Made by a program: the position numbers and the translations under genes. The notes beneath the pieces are model-generated. The model saw only the letters and a program-made list of their open reading frames with translations. It ran no database searches and was not told the DNA's origin. Source: Larimichthys crocea (taxonomy: Eukaryota > Chordata > Actinopteri > Sciaenidae). From it: a stretch of DNA of 64,000 bases. The DNA lies in assembly GCF_000972845.2 (NCBI RefSeq), contig NC_040018.1:9206657-9270656 (forward strand). The letters run 5' to 3'. Every line of letters starts with the position of its first letter. Within the stretch, counting starts at the first letter, position 1. Positions 13,186 through 25,000 of the stretch are shown here, piece after piece.

Positions 13186-13229
<44 letters not shown>
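13020..13229. repeat. Degenerate (GT)n then pure (AC)n
   Basis: An imperfect GT-rich stretch (13020-13135, 'tgtgtgt...gtatgt') is followed 50 bp later by a pure AC run at 13186-13229. Opposed GT and AC runs could form a hairpin in single strands. Confidence 0.85.
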
Positions 13230-13231
<2 letters not shown>

Positions 13232-13461
13232 AATTCTTTATGAGCTTGATTCTTCTTCCCATGCTTTGTCCACCATTGCTGCAGAGTTGGTTTATAACCC
13301 AGGCTGTCTCATATGAACTGGGGTTAGGGTCTTCAGGTCAGGACTAAAGGCTGAGACGTACTTCTCTGTCCTAGATGTAGACAGAAGTCATACTGGGACA
13401 TTCACATTCCTGTTTATCTACTTGAATGCTGTATTTACTGTTACCTCGCATCTCTGTATCC

Positions 13462-13745
13462 TCATCAGGGTCACGGGATGCTGGAGCCTATCTCAGCTGA
13501 CTTAGGTATACGCGTTCATCACAGGGCACATAGAGATCAAAACAATCATTCACACTCATATTCATACATATGGGCAATTTAGAGTCACCAATTGACCTAT
13601 AAAGTGCATGTCCTTGGACTGTGGGAGAAGAGAACCCACACAGACTCAGGCAGAACATTCAAACTCCACACAGAAAAGCCCCAGCTGAGGTTCGAACCAG
13701 GAACCTTCTTGGTGTGAAGCGACAGTGCTAACCACTGCACGTTGC
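13462..13745 (-). mobile_element. tRNA-like SINE, minus strand
   Basis: Read on the minus strand it starts 'gcagtggttagcactgtcgc', which resembles an RNA polymerase III A-box region. A B-box-like GGTTCGAACC follows at 13689-13698. A non-tRNA body comes next ('gtgtggagtttgaatgttct', 'tgggttctcttctcccacag'), then the tail 'agctgagataggctccagca'. This architecture is that of a tRNA-derived SINE. The same tail occurs as a fragment at 5990-6112 on the plus strand, and a diverged head at 21950-22180. No target duplication was found. Confidence 0.7.
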
Positions 13746-14242
13746 ATGCTGTGTAACATTTGCATTTCTTTTTTTACTTTTCTGTTCCCTGTTCAAACCT
13801 GCCTCCAAACCTGCATTTTATTTTTTTGACACTGTAACATTTTTATTTAACATGTATATGTAACATATTTTTTTAGATATATTTTGTATTTTAGGCCCAA
13901 AGTGCATTCATGCCGAATACAAAGGTTTCTGTCTATACTGCCTATTTTGTGCAAGGAATGTTGGAGCCATGTAGTGGGTCGCTGGTTCTCCCTAATGTGT
14001 GCTTTTTGAATAAGGAAGGAACGTCTGGTAATGTACTCGGTTTTGTGTTGATAGAGGACTTTTGTGTTTCCTTAGCGCAACAGGTATCATGATCATCCTG
14101 GTTGGAAGCACCTGGGCCTGGTGAATCCCTAACAGAACATTTACCAACAATACAATAGAGGTACAGGTACAGGGAGTTAGATCAAAAGAATGAAAAAGCA
14201 TTTTGACTTTTTGAAAGTTTGTGCCACCATCAATAATTGTAG

Positions 14243-14276
<34 letters not shown>

Positions 14277-16259
14277 TCTTTTCACTGACTTTGGATGAAA
14301 TCTCAGCACCAGAACACACCTTGACATTGAGCCTCATTCAAGAACAACTCCAACAGATTTGTTCCTATGTGGCACATGTGAATGATTTAAGAGATTTAAA
14401 TTCACGAGTGTTCCACTCATACAACACTGACAGACTGTCTTTATCCACTGGGTAGAGACACTTATTCTGGACTTATGCCTTAACCTGAATCACTTTAAAG
14501 AGTTTAAATATGACCCAAAAAAAAAACTGCGATAAAATTTTGAATGAATATTCCCTTCACCAGATCATCATCATAATGGCTTGCCAATTTACTAAGGGCT
14601 GTTTTAGATTTTATGATCTTCATTGGCATATTTCTGCAGAGCAACTCATACAGTTCAGGATTTGTTCATAAAAGTCTCTCAGCTGGCTGAGGGTTTTTAT
14701 GCAGGCTGCTGTCCTGTATCATCCTCTTATGCACTCAACAGTGTAACAGCACCTACAGCCTAATATCTCAGTGACTGACAGCACCTCTCATATTAGTCAT
14801 GGACTGATTTGCTTTAGAAAGAGCATGCCAAACCATTCCCTCTTTATTCCTGTCACAGACCAGCTCTGCTCTGATGACGTATTGTTAATATTTTCATTTT
14901 GGGTCCCCTAAATACAACTACTGACGCTGCTAAACTCCTGCTGCTGATTTCTGACAGCAGCAGTTGAAAGTGTGAAATTACTCTACTCTTTGGTAACAGT
15001 CTGTGAATAAAACTTGGCCACAAATGGACACGAACATAGCAGAGTGCAGATCCCTGGCAAAAAAAAAAAAAAAAGCTGGAGCTACAGTCTGCTGTAGCAC
15101 AATGCTGTGTCATCAGGAAGCACACTACGCCGGCCAGTCAAATGTGACCGTCGAGTTGGTGTCAATTCTACCTTATCCCAGGGATTGCAAATATTAAGTT
15201 AAAACTTTGGGGATGTTTGTGCAAAGCCCTGAGCATGTGTACACAAATGACTCATGAATGTTGGAGAGTTCATTTATGATCTTAACAAGCTCCTTTTGAG
15301 GGCAATCATCATGTTCATCATCAAGCTTCAAAGCTTCTAATAGGTCCTCTCACTTCAATTTGTGGATTTCACACACATCCCATAAGAAATGATGGTTTCA
15401 GCCATGGAGAAACATGGAGCTGGAATCAAAGGCATGGATCAATTATCCACAGTTACTACAAGAACACAGCTTCAAAGGATACATATCAGATCACAATCTC
15501 TCAGGGTTGTGCTTTCTCCACCTCCTCTCAGATTTCACAAACACACATACACAAAGAGAGAGAGAATACACACACAGTACACACAGACACACTTGCATGA
15601 GGTGTGAAAACATTCAATTTTTATCATTAATGTCATCAGAGAAGGGGGTAGTTATTGGATTGATTAATCACGCTGATGAATCCCCTCATTCATAACCGCA
15701 GATGAAGTATTAAAAGTGGCGCGCTGGTTTGTGAATCTGACCCACTTACAGAGGGAGACAGGAGAAAACAGAAACAGTGAGAAAGAGGATGCCGCTCTGT
15801 TGAAGCACCCTTGAAACCAAATTAATGAACCTTGAGTGAAGACAGTTAACACATGCAAAGCCATGGAAGAAAGGACGGCGTACTTCTGTTGGTGATGGAA
15901 ATGTGAACTTATACAAAGGAACAACGTAAAAGACAACAACAACAAAATGAAAGTAAAGACATGAATGAGGCCTGAGCAGTGAGGCGCCGAACTGTGGCTC
16001 TCTCTGTGATGCTTCGGTTTCAGAGGAGAATAAACGAGGTTGAGAAAAGTGGGCCTCCAGATGTGACTCCTTGTTCTTACGCCCCCCTTGGCATCAACTT
16101 CTGACGGCTGGAATGTGTTCAATTATATTCATAAATATAGGATAGTCTCACAGCTGACAAATATAGACTGGATTTGTATTATTTAAATGCAACCTGGGAG
16201 GAAAATTACAGCGTGAATATGCAAATAGGTTAAGAAGATTAAAAAGATCAGCAAAAAGT
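13746..16259. other. Intergenic, no gene seen
   Basis: AT-rich sequence with an (ATT)n run at 14246-14274, a poly-A run at 15060-15074 and a CACA/GAGA patch at 15540-15592. The 152-codon minus-strand frame at 15664-16122 has no recognisable domain and I do not count it as a gene. Confidence 0.45.
14246..14274. repeat. (ATT)n microsatellite
   Basis: About nine ATT units in a row. Confidence 0.9.
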
Positions 16260-16575
16260 AGGAGTGTATATGTGGCAATGCAATGCTTCAGAAGAAAGTG
16301 TAGAGGAGAGGAGATGAAAGGAGGGGAAGAGGAAAAGTGAAAGGTAAAAAAAAGAAAGGAAATGAAATCAGATGAGAGAAGAAAGTAGCGGAGTGACGAA
16401 GCGATCGAAGAAGAGAGGAGAGGAGATTATGAGGGATGGGAGGAGAGGTGGGATCAGAGAAAAGGATGCAAAGTGTTCCAGAAAGGATCGGCAGAGGACA
16501 AGAAAGTGTGGATGGAGTTTGAAATAAGGAGGAGATAAAGACGGGCAGAGGTGTTATCTGGAGAGAGGAGTAAGA
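16260..16575. repeat. GA-rich low-complexity tract
   Basis: Strongly purine-rich on the plus strand (aggagaggag, gaaaagtgaaagg). No gene is apparent. Confidence 0.7.
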
Positions 16576-16879
16576 GCATTATGTGCAAGGAATGATACAT
16601 ACAATGGGGCCGCAAAGCTCTTTTCTTAAAGAGCTGAGTGGGCCTGGCCTAAAGACTGATGCTGATCTTTGTTGTCCTTCACTTGGAAGTCTTCAGACTT
16701 CAACCACATTACTGCCTCTGCACGCACACACACACAGACACGTGCACTCTGCTCTCCCAGTTAAGTACAATTAATCTCACACTGTCATTCTGAGAATAAG
16801 AAATAAGAGGGGGAAAAAACCGTGAATAATAAATCATAACATGAGCAAGACCCCCCCCCTCCCCCCACCTTTGTCGTAT

Positions 16880-17128
16880 TGTTATGTTTTTGACATGAGT
16901 TTTGAAGGTGGCGGCGGGCCGCGACCACCCCCGACAAGAGAAACGAGAGGGACGGTAGGGTATATAGGGGAGTGAGTAGGTATATATATGTATAATATAT
17001 ATATCGTAATATATTTACAATGTAGTGTGGGCGAAGTGGGTGCCCGTGTAGCAGTTAATAGATAAGTTGTCATGGTAACGATTAATAAAATTCCCCATCT
17101 TCTCTAAGTGTGGCTCCTTATTACCATG
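16880..17128. mobile_element. GC-rich LTR-like block
   Basis: An isolated CpG-rich segment (GGCGGCGGGCCGCGACCACC near 16911) is followed by TATA-like runs (16979-17004), then AATAAAATTC near 17085. It sits in AT-rich surroundings. The order GC-rich, TATA, poly(A) signal suggests a solo LTR or processed insertion. No flanking duplication was found. Confidence 0.25.
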
Positions 17129-19320
17129 GTAATAAACAGCAGTATCCTCTGGTCTTTATCACAAAGACAAAGATGGATCGCAGGAATGATATCTGTTAAA
17201 AAATCATGACTAGCAGTTGGGGACGGGGTGGGGTTGATTCGGGTCAACCAAAGAACTGAGGAAAGACAAAGGCTGTGGGAAGATAACGCCGAAGATATGT
17301 GAGAAATGAGAGGAGCTATGATGTTCAAACTGTGGCCTTCAAAGCTTTAAACAGATGCTATCCCTATCATTTCACTGGGCCTCTTCATTTCAGATATGTT
17401 CACCAGCTTCTTCATTCTCCACTGTGGAAATAAAAAATAAAAAAAAACAAAGTCTGTTATATTAAATTTGCATTAAATATTAAAATGGCCTCAAGTGGAG
17501 GACTACATCCATTTTTAAAATAAAAGAATCACTGTTTCACTGTGGTTCTGCAATCCCCCCAACCATGTTTCGAACACAGAGATGCATCTTCCAGAAATCT
17601 CTGTTGGATCACTTGACCTCTATGGGCTAATTAGAGTATATTTATTCATGCAGTTCCAAGTATTTGAAATAATTATTTTATAAGTCATCTCTATCTGAAA
17701 ACTACACTGCACAGTCTTCAGTGTGCAACTTGACAAAATGCCTTAAAATCAGGCACAGACTCTTTTGAAAGCAAAGATCAAGCAGAACAGAAATCCCCTC
17801 TTCAAGTAGCCTTGTGATTTTGTCAATACATTATTGGCATAATTCTAGAGAGGTTTTCTAATTCTTATAATAAATACATATCTTGCTTCGTTTATTGTCT
17901 CAGAAGACTAAATTACTCAGTATATGAACATCAAGAGAAAATAAATTCATATCCATTGAAGTATAGTTCTCACAGTTCTATGAAACAGAAAGCTTTTGAA
18001 GCCTTGTCTTAATGCTGTGATTCATATTTTTGTGGGGTTTGCTAAAAGTATTTATAAATACCACATTATGCATGCTGGTGCAGAGGTCTATGGATTTAAA
18101 AAAAATATAATAAAATCTTGCAACTAGTAATCAGTTTTGAAACAAAATTGCCCTGTGCATGGGAACTGCATGGTCTACTTCCAATCCCCTTTCTTTACCT
18201 AATTGTATTTTTAACTGCTAAGTGATTGAAGATGGTGTAGCGAGTGATCAAGGGGGAGTCAAAACACATTTCAGCAACAATAGCTCAAAAACCTTTTTTC
18301 AAGCCAGAAACAGCAAATGACAAGAAGTATTTTGTGTTTTGACAAATTATCTCTTCAGCAGATATTTCTGTGGGATTTGCGCTCTAATTAGTTGGCTTAT
18401 TTGTCTCTATTGTGAAGCTTTTGACTGCATTATTTGTGTCAATTACAGCTGTAGCTTGAGGAGAATAGAGCTGTGTGAGAAATGTGTGGGATGTTCTCGC
18501 TGGAAAAAGTAGATAGGTCAATGGAAGTTATGTAAAGACACTGAAATTACCAAAATCTAATTTAAATATTTTTTCTTTATTAATTAGACAAGTATATCTG
18601 GGTTTCTGTCTCCATGTTTGTCCATGTTTTGAGGAGTTTTGTATCTTAATGCCTGCCACCAACTGACCCAAAATGATGCCAAATTATACCATAACATCCA
18701 ATTTCTGTTTAAAAAGTAAAAACACCTGAACGTTTGTAATAACAGAAATAAAAAGAAATTAGCATTAGAACGAAGTCTATTCAGTGTTCCTGTTGTATGT
18801 TCTATTGTTCACTCCATATAGATAAAACCCCAGGGTAACCCCATTTATCAAACGGTGCATAGGATCCACACTTGCAGGTCTGGTGACAAATTGTATTTAT
18901 TACACTATTAACCTTTAACTGAATTGTATTTTGCTATGCTCTGTGTGTTTTGTGACTACAATTTGCAACCTTTCTTTCTCACCACTTGCTACAAGTGCCT
19001 GCTGAGAGTTGGGTAGCAAACTAAGAGGAGGATGAAGAGTTGTTGTGATAACGTTCAAGGCTAAAGATAAGAGTCGGATTCCCATTATGGAAAGATTCAC
19101 TTGTTAGAATGAGAAACCACTGAACATTAGATTCTTGTAACCAAGTTGAAGGTTTCTGACCACGTCAGATGCAGGGCAGGAACTGTTAAAATGTACATAA
19201 CTTTTATTTCTCTGTCAGACTCTAAATCACTTTGTGTGAGGATCTCTGACCTTTAAGCTGACATGGTATTCTTTGCAATAATGTTCTGTATGTTTTATGT
19301 TTTTACTTTTCTACTTTTTT
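17129..19320. other. Intergenic, no gene seen
   Basis: AT-rich DNA. A TAATTAG-bearing stretch near 18380-18470 could be a conserved element, but nothing in the sequence alone proves it. Confidence 0.4.
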
Positions 19321-19321
19321 C

Positions 19322-19725
19322 TAAATCAAATCAAATCAAATCAAATCAAGTCAAATCAAGTTTTATTTGTATAGCCCAAAGTCACATTTGCCTCGGAGGG
19401 CTTTACAATCTGTACAGGGAGTGACACCCTCTGTCCTTAGACCCTCGGTTCGAGTGAGGTATAACTTTTACAATGACTGATAAAATGACAATAAATGACA
19501 ATGAATAATAAAATGATTACAGTAGCAGTGGAACCTGTGATAGCGATAGAGAGACACAGAAGCATAGAAGCAACAAATCATTAACTAACTATAAACTATA
19601 ATGGAGATATAGTAACAATAATGACAGTATAATATGTGTAGTGGACGTCATGCAGGATCACAGCAGCAGCCACGATCCATGAGAACCTGCTGGACGAGAG
19701 AGCACAGAAACTCCGGGGAAGAAGT
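19322..19725 (+). repeat. Teleost dispersed repeat, copy 2, with (AAATC)n head
   Basis: An (AAATC)n pentanucleotide run (19322-19360) leads into 'ttttatttgtatagcccaaa' and 'ggagggctttacaatctgta', a repeat shared by many percomorph fishes. The distal part (about 19600-19725: 'catgcaggatcacagcagca', 'cctgctggacgagagagcac') is homologous to the distal part of the copy at 11.4-11.6 kb. The microsatellite at one end is typical of a retroposon terminus. Confidence 0.6.
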
Positions 19726-21949
19726 TTAGTTGCATGCATTAATGAGACATGTATATTTACAGAGAGAGAGAGAGAGTTTTCAGTAAAGGGAGATGTGACT
19801 GCATCTTCAACCAATACCGTGCCTTTTTAACCTGTGTCCCTCTGGTGGGTCTGCTGCTTACAAGAACAAAGACAATATTGGAGTAACTTTGTTTTGTTCA
19901 TCTCACTTGGTCTCCTCAACAAAAGACTGATCACCCCATATCTCATATACCTCATATATTTATTTATGGATACTTGAAAATGGTTGAGGTAAATCATGGC
20001 AAGAATGAGAGGAAGATAAGGACCATAGAAGTCAAGGGGCTGGTGAGGTGGAGGTTAAAAAAAATGTTGTTTGGTGGTCAATGGACAATGCGTATAAATG
20101 AGACTCCTCACACCAACATTTAGAACACAGACAGTATATGCCAAGATCAAATAATTCCAATGGAATTGGCAACAATCACTGAATTTAGGGCCAAGTAAAT
20201 CAGCACAAAATTATTGTGATGAGTAACTCTGGTGACCTCTGCTGAACCGTGACAGAAAAAAAAGTCTAAAATGGAGGTAGCCATGGTATTTTATTAGCAT
20301 CATTGCACTATCCATTTTAATTCAACACTTCTGGAGTAAAACCTGCTCCATAAAAGAAGAGTGGTTTGCAGACGTGATGATGTTATGAGGCAGGAGCTGA
20401 TGGTAAATATAAACTCCGCACCACAGCACTGTAAAATGATGACTAGTCCAGGAGTGACATCAGTGCCTCGGCTCTGTATTTGCTAAACTACGCCAATCCA
20501 ATCAAAGGATTTGATCACTTCCCTGTTCACATATTCCTTTTCATTCAGAAATACATCAGATTGTGGAACACTGTGACGTTAATGCCCTTTTGAGAACTGA
20601 GGTAAGCCCTGAATCCTCTCTCTAGAGGAAACAGTCCGTATGTATGTCTAGGGTCTGTTCAAAGGCTAGCTAGGAGAATTATTTAAGATCCCAAGCACCT
20701 GGAAAACAAAACATCCCTCAAGGATTTTAATAAACGGGTGCAATGAATGTTTGTGATCTCAGGAAAGGGGAAGTGAAAGTTGATCTTCTATCTTCTGCAG
20801 AATAACAGAAGCTGAGGTGTCACACATAGCTTAAATAATCACGATGTGGCTAAGATTTAACTTTACAGAACATCTGGCAAGAGAAATTCCTTTTGCCGTT
20901 CATTTAGGCTTTATCTGTTAATGAAGGGTATAATTATGCAACATCATCAGGTAGAAAATAATTTCCCACCCACCCACCCAAGCTTCCTCATTGGAATAAT
21001 CAGTGGAACTGATTGGGGGAGTAGGGGGGGGTGAAAGAGTCAACTGAATTTTCCACCCCATCCTTCCTCCCAAGAGACTGTATACAACTCCCCTCCCCTT
21101 TAAATGTTATTGCTTTTACAAATCCATTAGAATATGTCCTAAATTTTATCTTTTAAATCAGTAATTGGAGATGCCAGCTCTACAGAGTGACTCCTGCAGC
21201 AGCAACAGCAGCTAGTTGATATAATTGCAATGTACGCATGACTTGAGTATAATACCAATTAGCTGTGTTACCTCCTTGAAGAGCAAACTGTGTCCAAATA
21301 AACACATCTTAATTATGCCCGCAGAGAATAGGAGTTGGAGAACACACAATTAAAGTGGCTAATTAATTCAATGTTTTATCGTCACAGTTTTTTTTTTTTT
21401 TTTTTTTTTTTTGTACCCATCTTGCTTCATGCCAAGAATCATGCAACTAAAAGATTAATAAACTGTTCGTCCTCTACACAGGATGTTGGGTCATTGAGTC
21501 TTTGTAGTTCTCTGTCCTGGCAGTCATGAGCCTCTGTGGATTTAAGAAAAGGGGACCAGAGAAAGAGAAGGGGAAAGAAATGGCTCTCATTGAAGTTTTG
21601 CTGTCCGGACCAATCGCACCAGTTGGCTTCCATGCTTGTTGAGGGACTTCTCAAACTTGACAAAGTTTCATTTAGTTTGAAATCCTCAAACTATATGTTT
21701 GCCTTTCTTCTTTAAAGTCTTCTGTTCCTTCATACCATCACCAACTGGGTTAAGGAGCCTTAGAAACTACTATAGATGTCTATTCTTTGGCTTTGTGCTC
21801 ACCCACAGCAGTCCAGCCCTATGCTTAACCTCCAATGAATTATCAACAGATAGCCTCAGGCACTAAAGCATGCTGGGCATTTGTGACAAGGTAACGGAGT
21901 GGCCTCATGAGGACTATAACTTACGATCACTTTATCTTACCAGAGTCAT
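19726..21949. other. Intergenic; possible conserved non-coding stretch
   Basis: No gene is seen. The part 21170-21375 is rich in TAATTA-type homeodomain-like sites (accaattagc, cttaattatg, gctaattaattc) and might be an enhancer. A poly-T run of about 25 lies at 21387-21412. Confidence 0.35.
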
Positions 21950-22185
21950 TTGGAGGGTGGCACAGCGGTGCAGGAATTAGCACTGCTGCCTCACAACAAG
22001 TTTTGAATCTGTTGCCCTTTCTATATGGATTTTGCACATTCTCCCTGTGTCTGTCTGTTTCCTGCTGACTATGTGTTGCTATGGTGATGTTGTATTGTTT
22101 ACAAAGAATGATACCACGGTTGCAAACTGTCATGCGTGTGCATCTTGCATGAGATCTATCACAGTCTATCTCGGTTGAATATTTA
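21950..22185 (+). repeat. Diverged SINE-like fragment
   Basis: Contains 'ggtggcacagcggtgcagga', 'attagcactgctgcctcaca' and 'attttgcacattctccctgt'. This is the head of the tRNA-like SINE family seen at 13.46-13.75 kb, here on the plus strand and more diverged, with a weak B box. Confidence 0.5.
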
Positions 22186-24235
22186 GTTGAAGGAGTCTGA
22201 ATTTGCCATTGCAGTGAGGTATTTATCTATTTTCATACTGTCTGTGGAGGAGGTGTGCAAGAAAATTCTGTTCTGCAATGACATAACACCTCTGATTGGT
22301 TAATACCATATTAAACAAGACTTGATTCTATTGGGTCACTACGAGATAGATACAATTATACAGTAACTGAAGAAAGAATAAGTGAGATATGAAGCAGACT
22401 CTCCAAAGAAAGGAAAAGTCTCTCTGTCTGAGACAACAGATGTCTGTGAATAGGCTTACATCAGAACAGGCACACAAATCACGATAGGCCAAGGCTCAGC
22501 AGCACTGTAGAAAGTCAGATCCAAAGTGTTAGTCCCCAGAGTCGGCTGTGCTCTTGACATTAGGTCGTGAAGAGAAATGTATCACATGAGTCAATGAGTC
22601 TCCATGGCTTTGTGAGATAGCATAGTGAAAAAGCTTGCATCAGAAAGTGACTACATACTCACTCTGTGATGCAAGCTCTTGCATTTAAATTTTTTTATTT
22701 TTTTTTTTTGCTTTAAGCTACAATGTAAGGACAATGTAAGGAAGTGCTATAGACGTAGTGCTAAAAGACTTCTTCTTGATCTTCTTAATAAGCTATTCAT
22801 AATGATAATCATCACTCCATACAAAGACTTCATTTACACCTGGTTTGCCTTTGCATGCAGGTATCTTATTATCTCTACCATAAACCGGAAAACTTGAAAA
22901 TAATTTTAAAAGACTAAAGTCGGACACCCTCACATCTACGTAAAGTGTGTCAAAAAGTCACAGGGTTTTTAAGATTTTGCAAAGGCTCATAGAGTCACTC
23001 ACTATTTAAGAGATGGCAACAAGATTCATTTTGAGATTATTTCCCAACCTGCACCTGGTGGAAATATAATATATTCGTTTTTGTGTACACTTCAAGGACT
23101 GCAGCAGTTTCTTCACTTCCTTCTTCTCTCTCGGTAGAAATGGGAGGACATGTCAAAGAGGTCCAAGAAGTCCACCATTTTTTCCTCTGTCTATGTTCTT
23201 GTGCCTCCCCAAAGTCCCCTCCATGTTTACCACTTTGTAGCCAGTGGTTCCTGATGGTGCTAGAGAGAGTACACCTATTGTGTGTATACTAAAAACCACA
23301 GATCATACTAAAAATGTTTTTTCATTTTTTTCCATCAAGACCACAAAAACACTTGACATCTCAGACTGAGTCTTATGACCACCTGCGGGATTGTGCAATA
23401 ACTAGCAAAACTTTCATGATTTTATACCAGAGATTTGTCAGCTGTTTAATTGTTCGATGTAAGTCCAGCATTATCTGACTCAGGTCAACATATATTAACG
23501 AAAGGCTTGACTGCATGTCCAAAACTTCACATTGACCAGATCACATCTTGAGATGTTCTGGCTCACACAGTCACAGAACACAATAAAACTTCAATGCACA
23601 TAAAGAAAAAGTTAAAGAGAAAGTCGAATGTACAATGTAATAATCCAGGCTGAGGAAGAATCTAAATAAGGTACATGACACAAAGACAATCTGGCAGAGA
23701 ACTATATATATACAGTATATAGAAGGGAGCTTATCAGGGGTGCCAAATAGGTGAGTGGGGAGTGTGAGCAGATAAGATGATTCTATAATTACATCAGATT
23801 TATGACATAAATGAACAAATGACAAAGCCAGTGGGAATGAATAAATAAACCAAGATACCAAAACCATGACAGTGATCAGATTTCAGCCATGTGTAAAAGC
23901 CACCCCAGCATGTTGAAAGGTCTTGCAACTCGACTTCTTCCTGCTAACTGAATCTGCAGGTGAAAAGCTTCATCTTCGCTCATTAAGGAAAGCAAAAATA
24001 GGAAAAGCACATTCACAGCAGACTCATAGATGACCACTACAACATGCAAGACATGGATCAACATATAACTCACAGTTAAGCACCTGGTGCCACCACAGTG
24101 TTGAATGATGAGAAAAGTTGAACATTCAAAACATAATTGTTGTGGTCATAAGAAACAAGTCAATCAATAAATTAATCATTAATGACTACAATCACATGAC
24201 TAAAGTTTGGACTCACAACAACAGGATTGCTGCAA
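22186..24235. other. Intergenic, no gene seen
   Basis: AT-rich DNA with no supported exon on either strand. Confidence 0.4.
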
Positions 24236-24239
24236 AGGT

Positions 24240-25000
24240 ACATCATCCTATGTCAGGGTTAGGGAGAAGTGTTCAGAGTCCTGTGGGGACAAAGCTGTTT
24301 CTAAAACCGAATGCTTTGGTTGTGAGGAACCTACAGTGCCCCCTACAGGGCATCAGTAGAAGAGGTGGTGAGCAGGGCGAGAGGGGTCAGAGTTTCTTTG
24401 ATTATTTTTGCTCTTTTGATTGTGTGTTTGTGATATAGTGATTCAACTGATAGGAAGGGAGTGGCAATAATCTCAGATGATTTACTGAATATGTGATACA
24501 GTTTTTTGGGGGGGTGTTTGTGTGTGTGTGTCTATGCTGCCACACCAAACTGTTATGGATGAGGTGAGTACGCTCTCACTAATGGCTGTGTAAATCTGAA
24601 AGAGGAGGTTTCAGTTTTACTTAAAATTTTTGAGCTATCTTAGGTAGAGCAGTCTTTGCAAGGCTTTCTTTTTTTCCTTTGTGGTCTGTATTGATGTACT
24701 TTGGGTGTGTTACTGAAGTGTGTGCAACAAAATGTTGAGTCAGTGATGGTTAAGGGTTCTCCAGAGACGTGTATGGGTTTATATTTGGAGAAAACGGCAA
24801 TCTATTAGTTCTTTTTAGATGTGTTGAGCTGGAGGTTGTCATCAAAGCACCAAGAGATTTATTGGACTACTTGTTAACATTATCCTTTTTCTTTGTTATT
24901 GTTATGAGTCCAGTTATTGTTGCGTTGTCTGCATATTTAAGAATGGTGACTAAGCTATGATTGTGAAGGGAGAGGAGCCAGGGTGTCTGGACTGAGGGTC
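24240..25000 (-). pseudogene. Decayed LINE reverse-transcriptase remnant, antisense
   Basis: Translated on the minus strand, scattered frames resemble the C-terminal half of a fish non-LTR retrotransposon ORF2. Near 24895-24955 there is LVTILKYADNATITGLI, where the catalytic YADD box has become YADN. Near 24540-24600 there is IYTAISESVLTSSITVWCGS, matching the conserved 'F..IESVLTS.ITVW.G' block. Near 24270-24310 a trace of the following 'R..NSF.P..' block remains. Stops and frameshifts separate the pieces, so it is inactive. I cannot assign the clade with certainty. Confidence 0.6.

Noticed and set aside
15664..16122. 152-codon minus-strand frame with a hydrophobic segment
   Set aside because: No domain, no splice context and no neighbours of a gene. 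The hydrophobic run comes from a GA-rich plus strand read in reverse.
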